Assembly (NCBI GenBank): GCA_025617375.2
Contig: JAMYGW020000001.1
Span: forward strand, 2,914,001-2,978,000
Length of the DNA: 64,000 nt
Reading direction: 5' to 3'
Source: Acarospora socialis
Taxonomy: Eukaryota > Ascomycota > Lecanoromycetes > Acarosporales > Acarosporaceae
Below are positions 1 through 10,799 of the stretch, in pieces. The notes below the pieces were generated by a model. The model saw only the letters and a list, made by a program, of their open reading frames with translations. It did no database searches and had not been told where the DNA came from. The first letter of the stretch is position 1. Each line of letters begins with the position of its first letter. The position numbers were made by a program, and so were the translations under genes.

Positions 1-375
1 GAAGAAGGTTGACGTTAAGGACGGGGCTTCATAGAAAGGGTGATTGGAGAGTCACCTCTGGTTCTGCTCTCAGCGTGCCGTGGTTGGACCCGATTCTGCT
101 TGATGATCGTACAATAGTTGAGCTTAAGGCTCGACTGGATCACCTGTAGCATACTATTCTACAGAGCCTTGCAAGGACGGAATCTTGCCTCTTCCCGGTC
201 TGCCAACTCACGTATGACTATGGAAAATGTAAATAGACGTATCGGCAAGACAAACCGCTGGTCTAACGCTGTACACAACACCAAGGTACCACACTCGAAT
301 CGAATCAGATTCGCTAAACACCCAAAGTTCTCATATGTTACATTTACCTCCCATCTACACCTCTTGCTTGTGACC
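1..375. other. Left-edge non-coding stretch
   Basis: No gene can be supported here. A ten-codon open end (bases 2-34 on +, stopping at a TAG) could be the tail of a gene cut by the window edge, but it is too short to judge. The rest is probably 3' flank of the CAP gene, which ends at 376 on the minus strand. Confidence 0.4.
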
Positions 376-2253
376 TCACGCAGCATGCTCGACTATTTCA
401 CTAACAACCCGCCCATTCCTGATCGTACTCCTGATCTGCTCGGGGAGCGGACATTCCTCGTAGTCGTCATCCTCCATCTCTCCGGGCACATTCACATTGA
501 CGCCCGCGCTCTTGCTCGTGAAGATCTCCGTGCCCAGACTTTGCTTTCCCAGATAGATGGTCGCACCGTCGACCTGATCGAGCATGATTGTCGGCAAAGT
601 GCCGAGCACCTGGAGCGCGAACTTCGGACATTTGATGACGTCGACGGAGGAGACGAGGGAGTCGATGACTAGAGACACGGAGGTGCAGTTGTCGAGCGAG
701 ATCGCGTTGGCTTTGTTGTGGATGCGGATGGCGGTCTTGCTGCAGCGGGAGATGAGGATGGAGTGGGAGATCGAGGCGTCGATTTCGATCATGTTGCTCT
801 CGTTCTCGATATTCTCGATGATCCATTTGTTGCCGTCGAGTTCTTTGCGTGGCGGTTTCTTCGTCCGCATGCTTTCGGGCTTGGGCTTTTTGCCTGGTAC
901 GGGAGATTTGCCGCGGCCGGACGCGGATGAGATGCTCGTTTGACTATCACTGCGGGTTGGAACGGTGGCGCCGGCACGGAGTGAGGGGTTTTTGTGCGTC
1001 ATTTCCGTCTTGTCGACTTTGCGAAGGCCGGCGGTGACACTTTCCCCTTTGCTGAGTTGCTCGAAGACGGCTCCCATGTCCCCACCTTTCGATGCCCTTG
1101 ACGGTCCTGACGTTGGTGGTGACGGCCCATCAAATCGGGGAAGAGGTGGTGGCGGTGGAGGAGGTGGCGGGCCGCCGCCTAGAGGGGCTGAGGCCGACTT
1201 TTGACCTGATTGGACTTCGATGAGGGCTTCCTTTGCATCGATGCCACCCTTGTTGTTCCATGTCACGCCTTGGGGGTATCGGTGCTTTACATAATTTGAT
1301 AACGACTTGAAGATCTGGTAGAAGGCGTGTACCCACTCTACATGAGTATACTCTCTGTTTTAAATTTAGCCATCTTCAGTCTTACGTGAGACGACAAAAG
1401 CACCTACTTGTCCTTGTATTCCTTTAAAACCCTGTTGCCATAGAATTGCGCACTGGCAAGCGTCTCATTCACGAAGTCTGCCGGCTTTGGCTCGATTGTG
1501 ATCCAGCCAAGCATTGCAATCCCTTCTGACACTGTAGTAAGGTGGTTGAACAAGACAGAGCCACGATTGGCTTCTCTTATATCTCCAACTGCCCCCATCA
1601 TCGTCTGCAACTCCTTGAGAATCTCCATATATACTGGTGACTGAATGTCCGGCTTTTTAGCTTTGGTGGTGATGATTAAAAACTTTCGTTCCGCTGCGAA
1701 GGCTCTCAATACTGCTGCAGACTGTGGAAGGCGAATCAGCTCTGGACAACAACTGAATTATACGGGGCACCAAGTAATGGTGCTGACCCGAATTCCCTTT
1801 TCGTTCGATTACCCGTACCTGCTCTGCCACCAGTCCTCCTAGCTCCTCGCTCATGTTAACAAACTTAACCACGTCACCATTGATGAGACCGTCAAAGTCG
1901 TCAAGGGCTGGCGGCAATGGTTCAGGTGCTTGGTTCTGAGCGTTCGCATCGTCGCCATCACGGTCCGCACCCGTGTCTGCTGCCACCGCTGTTCCCGATG
2001 TCGTTAATACGCCATTCGTTGGAACTGATGGATCTATAGTAGCTTGCGCCATGTCTTCGAGTCGCGATGTGGCTGCCTCGAGCCTGCAGACCAACTTAGT
2101 CAGTGCTGATTGAACCATCTTGACTAACAACACAAGGAATCCGGCGAATGTTCCAGTAAGGCCTAGCGAAAGTGATGGAGATAAAGTAGAAATGTTGGAC
2201 TTGACATACCGCTTTATAAGGGTCGTCAGGTTATGCATATTGTTCGACGCCAT
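376..2253 (-). CDS. srv2: Adenylyl cyclase-associated protein (CAP/Srv2)
   Basis: CAP recycles cofilin-bound G-actin and tethers adenylyl cyclase to Ras signalling, acting in the cortical cytoplasm. Model: complement(join(376..1354,1408..1739,1819..2083,2210..2253)), 539 aa, normal for the family. The N terminus starts MASNNMHNLTTLIKR and splices into LEAATSRLED, the cyclase-binding coiled coil. The helical folded domain follows, with the RKFLIITTKAKKPDI motif. Then come a run of nine prolines (profilin/SH3 ligand), a WH2-like segment around LRKVDKTEMTHKNP, and the C-terminal CARP beta-helix ending near residue 539. Intron 1 (126 nt) is a multiple of three and has no stop, so an unspliced reading looks open, but the homology jumps across it. 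The intron 3 acceptor at 1355 was chosen because it alone restores KEYTHVEWVHAFYQIF. Family assignment is firm; the symbol is by analogy. Confidence 0.93.
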
Positions 2254-2549
2254 TGTTACGGGTTTCTGCTTGAAGCAAGGAGCTCTCTAGTATGCGGACA
2301 GGTGCAGCGAATGTGAGCTGGGGTTGAATGACCCCTCAGTAGTCACAAATAACTCTCAGGAAGAAAGATCCGTCAATCGCTGCCTGTCAAATTGTAAGCT
2401 ACAGACGTCAACATGCAGCTGTTACGAGGACAGGAGGTAGAGCTTACGACAGGGGCAGCTCCGATGCTTACATAATCAAACACCGCGTAGCCATGCAAGT
2501 AAACTTACCCCACTGAGCATTGACATGTGCAGATAAATACCTTTATATT

Positions 2550-3824
2550 ATGGAGACTGTTATGGAACTACGAGACACTGTCGAAATCGATTTCTGTACC
2601 CTGGGCATGTTCATTATTGGTGGGTTCTCAGCGATCCTGAAACTCAAGGTTCTAATCATACAACAGACGATATCGAGTTTCCACCATCTAGAGAAGCAGT
2701 CAAGGATATCTTAGGAGGTGCGGGATCGTGGTCGGCCCTTGGTGCACGCCTCTTCTCCCCTCCACCAAAATCGAACTCTGTTGGATGGGTTGTCGATGCC
2801 GGATCAGGCTTTCCAGTGGAACTCCTTCAAATTATCCAATCATGGGAGACCAACTGTGTCTTGCGTGAGAACCCTAATCGAAAGACCACAAGAGGCCGTA
2901 ATATATATTGCGAGAATGAAGAGCGAGGCGAGTCTGCTGTCGTCTAATGAAGGCCTGCAACCGACGAATATCATGAACTGATCTGGAAGCCACATTTCCC
3001 ACCACGAAGCTTTCACATACGCGGCGCCGAAGTTGCGGCTTGACCATACAGCACTGCCAATATCTCATCTTCTCGCCAAATCTTTCCACCTCATTTGGAA
3101 CCCTACACGATGTATTGACCTAGTCACCAACATTTTAGCTGGACGAAACAGGATCGAACGAAGCTGTTCCCCTCCCTCAATACTCTTACCGCTTCCATTG
3201 TTCATTTGGGAACCAGTTCCAGACAAGTGCACTGAAGGTGAGAAGGACAACATGTACGAAGCCTTGAATTTCGTCGACGTGTTGAGCCCAAATTACCTTG
3301 AGCTCAGTGGGTTCTATGGCGATGCTTCAGGTCCGCGTGGAGAGATCGACAGGGAATGCTTAACTTCGATGTGCACTGATCTTCTTCTCAGAGTGTTTGG
3401 CACTCAAAGAAAAGGTGCTGTGGTAGTCAGAGCCGGACGCGAAGGGTGCTATGTCGCAACACACAGTTTGATGGAGTGGTTCCCAGCATACCACCAACCC
3501 TCCAAAGATGCCCAAGCTGGCCCGAATGTGCGCGTCGTCGATCCGACCGGAGGAGGTAATGCATTCCTCGGTGGACTCGCTGTTCGTCTAGTCAGAACAG
3601 GATCTGGTCCAAGTCTGAAGAACGTTAGCGTGGCGGCAGCCTTCGCTTCGGTGGCTGCGAGCTTCGCGATTGAGCAAATAGGTATGCCCACATTAACGAC
3701 AGCCCCTGATGGGTCGGAGCTATGGAATGGTTTCTCTGTAGCGGAGCGTTTGCACGACCATATAGATGGGTTGGCGTCCTCCGCAATACCTTCAGCCGCA
3801 AAGTCGCCTGACAAAATAACATAA
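2550..3824 (+). CDS. Mak32-like PfkB-family carbohydrate kinase homologue
   Basis: This resembles yeast Mak32, a PfkB/ribokinase-fold protein needed to maintain a dsRNA killer virus; its biochemical substrate is unknown. Model: join(2550..2619,2667..2927,3010..3824), 381 aa. The N terminus has FCTLGMFIIDDIEFPP followed by a GGAGSWSALGARL glycine-rich segment. The middle has FHLIWNP and PLFIWEPVPDKC, typical of the Mak32 branch. The C-terminal PfkB signature reads DPTGGGNAFLGG. In active PfkB kinases the last polar residue of this motif is the catalytic Asp; here it is Asn, as I recall for Mak32 relatives, so kinase activity is doubtful. Intron 2 needs a GC donor (CGAG|gcgagt) to yield EERAFTYAAPKLRL. 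Two in-frame Mets (2550 and 2565) could start the protein. Confidence 0.85.
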
Positions 3825-4111
3825 GGCGCAGTAGCTTCAAATCCCATCCTCAATTTGAGTATGCACATGTGGACACCATACACCCCTCGGTGTATCAGCC
3901 TAGGGGTGCTGTAGCTGAGTACCTCCCTACTGCATCTTGATGTAACCCTCGTTGTGCCGTGCGGGACAAGTCGAAGGTATCATTTCTTGGGTAATCGCAA
4001 ACCAGCATGAACAACCAAGACGATGTGTTGTAGCTAAACATACACCGCAAATCATGGGCACCGTAAATCGAACAGTGCATTGAACCTGCAACGATTGTAT
4101 TGTATCTCCTA

Positions 4112-4414
4112 TCATCTACCCTTCGCTAACCGCTCGTGCTCTATGATCTGCTTGCTCCACCTATTGAAAGCGCTGTCAGTGGTGAACCATGCGAATGGCT
4201 TTCGACTCTCATAGACTGACCACCTGCTTGGGAAGAACCTGCCCTCCTCGGGAAATCGAGTCCGTTTTTCTCTTTCGGCGCTGACGCTCCACACCATGGC
4301 TGTGATGCCAATGATTACACCAGCCATGATTGCCGTGTTCGCTTTCCAGTTCGCAGGCTGCGCGTACCAGCCCCCCGATGGTGACCAAACATGCTTCGGG
4401 TACCTGAACATCAT
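4112..4414 (-). CDS. Small single-pass membrane protein, possibly mitochondrial
   Basis: Model: complement(join(4112..4160,4224..4414)), 79 aa. The sequence begins MMFRYPKHVWSPSGGWYAQP, followed by NWKAN, one hydrophobic helix (about residues 28-45, AIMAGVIIGITAMVWSV) and a basic C-terminal tail. The GGWY-x3-P-x2-W-K-x-N-T pattern before a single helix is reminiscent of small accessory subunits of mitochondrial complex I, but I cannot name the subunit, so this is only a guess. The 63-nt intron is in frame and stop-free, so the unspliced frame reads as a 100-residue protein. Splicing gives FFPSRWSKQ, with a good donor and a TAG acceptor after a pyrimidine-poor tract. It is divergent from MRPL3, a mitochondrial ribosomal gene, with about 340 bp between the starts. 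Confidence 0.65.
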   Translation of the reverse strand: MMFRYPKHVWSPSGGWYAQPANWKANTAIMAGVIIGITAMVWSVSAEREKRTRFPEEGRFFPSRWSVYESRKPFAWFTTDSAFNRWSKQIIEHERLAKGR

Positions 4415-4753
4415 GGCTTAGAATCCTGCTCTGCATATTTGTGACAAAGGGTAAAGTGTACGGAATCTTTCCTCCACCTGAGTGAGACACTGCAGCCCCT
4501 TTGGCTTGGACGGTTTTAATTGAGTGATCGCTCTCCATCGTGTTGCCAGTCCACGCAATGGTACGAACTTCGACATGCGGAGGGAGTCGAACATGCTGCG
4601 CTGTTGGTCGGTGCAAGCGACCGTAGTCGGTCAAGCTACGACAGCATCTTAGACTTTTTTAGGGAGCGACGTATAGAGATATTGCTGCGAACTGTTCAAC
4701 GCCGATCGCAGAGCTTGAACGATCTACTACATGCCTGAAATTGGTCTTTACAG
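4415..4753. promoter_or_regulatory. Divergent promoter, small membrane protein / MRPL3
   Basis: These 339 bases separate two divergent start codons and so must hold both promoters. I see no clear TATA element or recognisable factor site. The organisation would allow co-regulation of two mitochondria-related genes, which is inference from position only. Confidence 0.4.
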
Positions 4754-5956
4754 ATGAAAGCTTTGCGATTACCAAGATGGAGCGCCTCGATCCTTGCACA
4801 TCAGAGGAGACCTTGCGGCGGGCAATACCAACTAGCTTTGAGCGTACGACTTCAATCATCCGCAGTCTCAGCACTGCAAGCAGAAGACGTTCCATATTCC
4901 GGTGACACACCTACGTCACATATCGGCGAGCCGTCGATGATCCGAGATCTTACGCAGTTACCATCACCACCACCTGAAGCCGCTCTACGCTCAGCAAAGC
5001 TCTCAGCCTTGCATTCAAGATTGTCATTATCTCCTCGCCTGCCTTTACAGACATTAGCTCGATGTCTGGTCGATCCTTCCGCCGATTCCAATCCTTCGTT
5101 CAATAACCTCTCCCTTCGCCTTCTTGGCGAAGAGCTCTTTAGCTACTATACCTGTGAAGAGATAATATGCCGTTACCCTCGCCTTCCAATAGCCGTCATC
5201 TTCGCCGCGATGTGGGCGTATGTCGGCCCAACCGCTTTAGCAGCAATAACACGAGAATGGGGTGTCGAAGTCGCGGCAGAGCCTGGGGGAGAGGTGGATC
5301 CAGGGCTGTTGCAAGCGAAGCGTATCCCGGCCGGTACGCATGAAGAAGTGGATGAGGGCCATTCTGAGCGCCCGAATGCGGAGAAAAGATGGAGGAAAAG
5401 CATCAGCTCAAGGACTCTCTACGGCGGTTCTTTGGGGAATGAAAGTACATCTCCAAACCGAGAAACAGATGTGAAGACCCGAGAGGGGCCGCGCGCCGTG
5501 ACATTGGAGCGAGCTAGCACCAATTTCGCTAGGGCCGTCATGGGTGCCGTGTATCTCCACGGTGGACGACCTGCGGCAAAGCAGTTCTTCAGACAGCACA
5601 TCTTGAGCAGAGAGTTGTCCATTGCGGGTTTGTTCGACTTCCGGCAGCCGACGCGGGATCTGAGTCGGTTGTGTGCTCGTGAGGGCTTTGACTCGCCCGT
5701 CGCCAGGATCATCAGTGAGACGGGACGAAAAAGCCGGCATCCGGTTTTCGTCGTTGGGGTCTATTCCGGCTACGACAAGCTCGGTGAAGGGTCGGGAGGC
5801 AGTCTCGACGAGGCACGAACAACAGCAGCAATCGCCGCGCTGAAGGGTTGGTACCTCTACAGCCCGCTCAACGTGAAGGTGCCCAGCGACGATGCGGCAG
5901 ACCGAGGCAAGTCATGGGAACCCGTTTTTATTGATTGCGGGGAGGTCATTGTGTAG
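4754..5956 (+). CDS. mrpl3: Mitochondrial large-subunit ribosomal protein mL44 (MRPL3)
   Basis: This is a structural protein of the mitochondrial 54S ribosomal subunit with an RNase III-like fold that is no longer catalytic, followed by a double-stranded RNA-binding domain. It is a single exon of 400 aa. The N terminus is Arg-rich with few acids (MKALRLPRWSASILAHQRRP), fitting a mitochondrial presequence. Residues about 95-185 hold the RNase III-like part (LSLRLLGEELFSYYTCEE, then RLPIAVIFAAMWAYVG), characteristic of the MRPL3 branch. A low-complexity acidic and basic insert follows near residues 195-250. The dsRBD-like C terminus begins near HPVFVVGVYSGYDKLGEG and ends with LDEARTTAAIAALKGWYLY. 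The classic RNase III catalytic acidic box is not evident, as expected for this ribosomal branch. Confidence 0.88.
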   Translation: MKALRLPRWSASILAHQRRPCGGQYQLALSVRLQSSAVSALQAEDVPYSGDTPTSHIGEPSMIRDLTQLPSPPPEAALRSAKLSALHSRLSLSPRLPLQTLARCLVDPSADSNPSFNNLSLRLLGEELFSYYTCEEIICRYPRLPIAVIFAAMWAYVGPTALAAITREWGVEVAAEPGGEVDPGLLQAKRIPAGTHEEVDEGHSERPNAEKRWRKSISSRTLYGGSLGNESTSPNRETDVKTREGPRAVTLERASTNFARAVMGAVYLHGGRPAAKQFFRQHILSRELSIAGLFDFRQPTRDLSRLCAREGFDSPVARIISETGRKSRHPVFVVGVYSGYDKLGEGSGGSLDEARTTAAIAALKGWYLYSPLNVKVPSDDAADRGKSWEPVFIDCGEVIV

Positions 5957-6470
5957 GGAGGGCCTGTTGCGGTAGGGCTCCGGGTTGGAATCTTCGATGA
6001 ATGTCTTAAAGTATGGGTTACACAAGAACTTGACCTGATCTCGGCTTCGTAAATAGAGTGGTTGGTCGTGTATAACAGCATCTGTGGATTCTGTTTCTCT
6101 TCCGCAGAGTTTACGGAGGGAGTCCTGTGCCTTGGTCGTTGTATATAATCAAAGGCTATCCGCTTTCCAGTGTCGGACGTTCTGTTCCACTGGGTACACC
6201 ACTCCGAGACAGAATCTAGACCGTTATGGGACTGGGTAAAAGGGTTCTGTGTCCTTGCGGTTGTTGTTGGTTCAACTCCAAACGTAAAGTACAATTTCTC
6301 TCCTCTAATCAATATCATGTTCTCGATCACATTAACTCTAGCCGCGCTTATTCCCTCTCCGTTACCTCCGTACAGCCTCCACAGGTTTCTAACCCCGTCC
6401 TTGGCAAACGGTTTGTCTAAACAGCACTGCTATCAACACGGATTAAAGATCTCACTTTCTTAGGGAGTAT

Positions 6471-6547
6471 AGTTCTAGGTCGTAAATGAATGCGTTCGCT
6501 TAGCCCTGCTCCGGCTGAGAAAACGCATTCATTTACGACCTGGAACT
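6471..6547. repeat. 77-bp hairpin with 26-bp arms
   Basis: The left arm (6471-6496) and right arm (6522-6547) are inverted copies with a single mismatch, around a 25-base loop. The arms begin AGTTCTAGGTCGTAAATG. I see no transposase and no second copy in the window. It could be a MITE-like relic, a small-RNA precursor or a terminator-like structure. It sits 500 bp after MRPL3 and just before the decayed F-box locus. The spacer from 5957 to 6470 holds nothing else I can support. Confidence 0.75.
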
Positions 6548-6611
6548 GTATGCGGCTGACTGTTTACCGGTGCGAAATTGATTGTACCGTACATCTACCG
6601 CCCGAGTAAAG

Positions 6612-8121
6612 ATGACTCAGTTATCTTCACCACTGTTTGGACTTCCGAATGAGCTCTTGTCAAGTATCTTGTTTTGGGTCAGACTTGCTTCAGGCGCACG
6701 TTCCTTTCTATCATGCCTGCTCTGCTGCAAAGCCTGGCTTCATGTTGCACGCAGATACTCTATGTAGAGGTGAGAACGCATCTATATTTGATGCTTCTAC
6801 CTATGATTGTACAAGCACTGCAACTAAGGGTATTTGATCCTTCAAGCAAAAGCAAAACACAACAGACTCTTCCAACCGTCTCACTTCTTTCCTTCAGGAC
6901 ACCTCCTCATCATCATCACAGCATAGATTCTTGTCATGTCTGTTCTTATACCTGTCACATCTCTTTTTATGTTGATGCGTTCATCGGTAGCCTGATCAAA
7001 GCATTTCTCCATTTGACTAGACAAATTGAGAAACTGACTCCGTAGAGTGTAGTGATTTGTACTGATGCTGATAGCAATGATTGTAGTTGAGTAGACAAGG
7101 TATTTAAAAACTGAGAATATCAGCAGAGTTTGTCACTGCTGTTGTAAGAACTCACAGGCAAGTGTAAAGTGACTTGACATGATTGAATATGAAGAGTTGT
7201 CTGACTGACTGAGCTGTGTGAGGATAGTGAAGATTTGCTATCTTTGTGAGTAACTAGTCTGAACTCTAGAAGAGACTTTGATTTACCAGGAGTACTCGTA
7301 GCTGAGGATGGAGTTGCGGTTGTTTGAAATTGCAGGAAGAGAGCAGAGAGTGAAGGGACAAAGGAATGGTGACGCTATCTTCGGTCCCGTCTTCAATCCC
7401 ACTGATCCGAACAAGTATTTTGTCGATTTCAGATTACTGTCTGCACTATACCTAGGAACGGTGCAGGAAACTGTTTCCTTGGCTCGATATTTCAGAGGAA
7501 AGCCAACGTCTGCGGCACTTTCGAACATATAGCTCCTACTCTCCTCGAATCCCGAAGCTTAAACCGCCGTAGTGGGTGCTTTATGCCATGCCGTCGACCG
7601 CAACAGCTATCGCGCTGCGAAACGACTTTGGATCATGCACTCCCTCATGATATTTCCGATGAGTCAGTCTACGCATCCTCAACCGACGCGATATATTAGA
7701 GACTTCGACATGGGCTCTACCATTCCGGAACATAGCAGTTTTTTAGGCGGATAGCTTCCTTATTCGCACCCCGGATGGTGAGGAAGTCATGTCTTACGCA
7801 TGGGGCATCGAAGCCCTCGCCGAAGGAGAGACTTGGATGGAAACAATCCAAGTGTTCCGGCTTCCTGCCTCGCTATTGAGAAAGGCAGAGTCTACAATCT
7901 ATATTGAGGAAAGTCTGCCAATCGAAAGCACAGAGGCTTGGAGAGCCCGGAATCCAAGGAAGGGCTGCCTGTTGTGGCTTAATGAGAAGATGGCTAGGGT
8001 TCGGCTGCTGGTGGCTGAGGGAAGGGAGAATCTTACTGACAGCACGCCTGTAAAGGAGAGAACACCAGCTGGATGGCACAGAATCAATAATGGATCTGAA
8101 CTGCAACGTAACGAACCATGA
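6612..8121 (+). pseudogene. Decayed F-box-type locus with downstream orphan ORFs
   Basis: From the ATG at 6612 about 50 codons encode an F-box-like start (SSPLFGLPNELLSSILFWV, then CCKAWLHVARRYSM). A stop follows at once. F-box-like text then seems to continue in another frame (LYVEVRTHLY, then ALQLRVFDPSSKSKTQQTL), which suggests a frame-broken F-box gene. Further on, 7308-7532 and 7789-8121 are open frames of 74 and 110 residues of unknown kinship. The second could start at a good acceptor (TTTTTTAG at 7747) reading ADSFLIRTPDGEEVMSYAWG. Either this is one degraded multi-exon gene or the parts are unrelated. No function can be assigned. Confidence 0.4.
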
Positions 8122-8615
8122 TCTTAGCAAAGATCAGCGATATTGAAAGTCTTATCATAATCAATATAACATTCTTACCAATGTACACGACCAATGTATC
8201 TGTTGACCACACGCATGAAGGCCTAAGTGTCTGGAAACTGAGCACAAAGTTGAAGAGATTTCATCCATCGAGCCCACGAATGCAGGGAGCCATTTATCTA
8301 CTATGTGAGCAAGGTAACAGTTATGCCGGAAAGGGCAATTGGTGTAAATGCAGCTTGAAACGTTCAGATGATGGTTTCTTATGCAGACAGACATGCGATA
8401 GAGGATATGCTCTGATGTAATCGGGAGAATTACGGAATTAGAGGAGACCAAAACCCTAATGGTGTTGAACGTCCGCTGAGTAAGCTAGTACGGATCTTCT
8501 ATCCACCGAGTGCCAACCGGTTATAGCTAGCGTCAAGTCCACCCCTTCTGCGTGTTGAACTTTTGCGACTGCACAACGCACAACGAAAGCCCAAGAGAAG
8601 TAATTGAACGTCACA
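8122..8615. other. Spacer upstream of the L1-domain gene
   Basis: No supported gene. One open frame of 100 codons (8118-8420) has no recognisable domain and begins inside the preceding ORF; I treat it as chance. The 3' part should contain the promoter of the gene that starts at 8616. Confidence 0.4.
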
Positions 8616-9983
8616 ATGGCACCCGAATCTACTGCCTTGATACCGAGAAAGGAATCCGAATCACCATACCAACTTGATTCAAACCAGGTCAATAGAATCT
8701 CTTCAGCTTCTGCGCCGGATAACTCATTGCATAGGTAGACTTTGAAAGCCTCCACCGCTCTCCTCAAACACATCAAATCCGAAACGAAGCGCAAAGAAAG
8801 CGAATCTGCGACCAAGAACCTCCTCGCAAACACCGAAACTGCATCAGACGAAGATAACTCACCGGGAGACGACGAGCCAATCTGGCTTACCCTCACGACA
8901 AAGAAGCACATCGTCGATAAGAAGCGGCTAAAACCCGGCAAAATCCCTGTCCCTCACTCTTTCCACGCGTCTCCCACGACGACAATTTGCCTCATAACAG
9001 CCGACCCGCAAAGAGCATTTAAAGACGCCATCGCACACGCCTCATTCCCTACCGCGCTATCCAAACGCATCACCCGAGTAATTGGGCTGAAGAAGCTACA
9101 AGAACGATACAAGAGTTTCGAGAGCCGCCGTCAATTACTCCGTGAGCACGACGTCTTCCTGGCCGACGACCGCATCATCACGCGCCTGCCGCAGCTCCTA
9201 GGCAAGACGTTCTACAAAGGCAGCAAGAAGCCCGTACCAGTCAAACTGGAGGCTTACAAGCCCAGGGACGAGAATGGAAAACGTAAGAAGCCGGAGAAGT
9301 CCGGAGAGGACGGGAACAAGAGAGTCATGGTTGCGCAACCGCAGCAGGTAGGGCGTGAGATCGAACGGACCCTCTCCACAGCACAAGTATATCTGTCTCC
9401 GGCAGCCACGACCTCAGTGCGCGTGGGCCTAGCGAGTTTTACTCCACAGCAACTGGCGGAGAATATCGAAGCCGTGGTGGGTGGCTTGGTGGAGAAATTC
9501 GTGACGAAGAAATGGAGGAATGTACGAGCTGTGCACATCAAGGGACCGAACACGATGGCGTTACCGATTTGGTTGGCTGACGAATTGTGGGTTGACGAAG
9601 GGGATGTTCTGGGTGATCAGGAAGCTGTCAAGGCCATCGAGGCGGGGAAGCAGAAGGGGACGAAGAGGAAGGGGAGGGAAGGGGATGATGAGGCGGGGAA
9701 AGGTGATGGCCAAATCGAAGGGGCAGATATGAAAGCAATCAAGTCCAAGAAAGCGAAGAAAGCAAAGACGATCGAAAGCACGGACGTGGACATGAGTAAG
9801 GAGATGGTTTTACGGAGGGAGAAGCTGAGGGCTCAGAAGGCGGAGGTGAGGGCAGTTGCGGGGGAGGGAGAGGAGGTGATATCTGTTGAGAAGACGAAAG
9901 TCGTGAAGCCGACAGATGAGGGGATTGGAAAAGTCAAGGTTAAAACTAAGACGAAGAAGAGGCGTGTTGTAGCTGCCGCTTAA
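8616..9983 (+). CDS. Nucleolar ribosomal L1-domain protein (Utp30/Cic1 type)
   Basis: Proteins of this family bind pre-rRNA in the nucleolus during ribosome assembly. Model: join(8616..8687,8739..9983), 438 aa. The start was moved upstream because the long exon has no ATG near its start; a 24-codon first exon splices over a 51-nt intron to give YQLDSNQTLKASTALLKHI, the usual opening of the L1 domain. That domain fills about residues 20-310. It includes ITADPQRAFKDAIAH, VIGLKKLQERYKSFESRRQ, HDVFLADDRIITRLPQLLG and GKTFYKGSKKPVPV. A segment of RNA-binding face ends near VRAVHIKGPNTMALPIW. The last 130 residues are a charged Lys/Glu-rich tail with repeated KKAKKAK-type nuclear or nucleolar targeting signals. 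The choice between Utp30, Cic1 and Rsl1d1 orthology cannot be made by eye. Confidence 0.85.
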
Positions 9984-10799
9984 ATATCTTATCAAAAAGA
10001 TACATCGAGATGGTTTGCATAGCGCTGAAACACACCTTCACTGCCTCTGAAGTTTATACAGCCCCCTTGCTATTTAGCTCGATCGATGAATAATATCACA
10101 GCGCTTAGAGGTCTTCTCTATGTCGACGGCACACGATCATACAAAACCTCATCGTTTGCAGTTCTCCATATCTCTGATCGCACGGCTGCAAGACAGCTGC
10201 ACTATCAAGTGCCGGTCTCGTACGATACCGTTCTTTCGTACAGCATTTGGAGGTAACCGCTGATAAGCAATGGGGAGTACCTTTAACCATTATTGAAAGT
10301 AAGACTACCCAATCTGAAGTATGGGGGAGGTGTGACCTTAAACGGGCTGTGGGATCTATCCGTCTCTTCAATGTAAACTTCAGCAAGCACTTCTGTTGAA
10401 ATCAATGCGATAGTTCCAGTGTTGCCTGCGTCAGCGACCATCGTGAGATACAACCCTGCATTGCCTTGCACTTGTTAGGTTGAATTTGATAGAGTTGCTC
10501 TACCGCGCTATTTGAACGATCGATATATGTGATGAGGAAATTTAATCTCATATCTGAGGCAGCCTGAATAGTAATGACTGCTACCTTGGAGTTGCCGGCA
10601 AGTATGATGATTACTAATCGTTGAAAGGGCTTTCGCTTAAAGCCGCCAAATTAGCGCAAGATATGACAGCGGGAGAAAGCTTGTAGTGCCGATCTGGGAG
10701 ATCAGGCTAATGCCGAGTGGCGGCAACCACATTTCCAACACAGCTGCATCCTCAGAGCCTTCACCTACCTTGCTTAATCTTTCGCTCGGACAACGAACC
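9984..10799. other. Spacer between L1-domain gene and thioesterase gene
   Basis: 816 bases with no gene I can support. Short minus-strand open frames (10105-10471) show no domain or codon pattern. The right end should contain the promoter of the thioesterase gene. Confidence 0.4.

Noticed and set aside
1657-2253. CAP N-terminal frame read straight through as 198 residues with a hydrophobic insert
   Set aside because: The hydrophobic part is a 126-nt in-frame intron; splicing restores the conserved LIKRLEAATSRLED.
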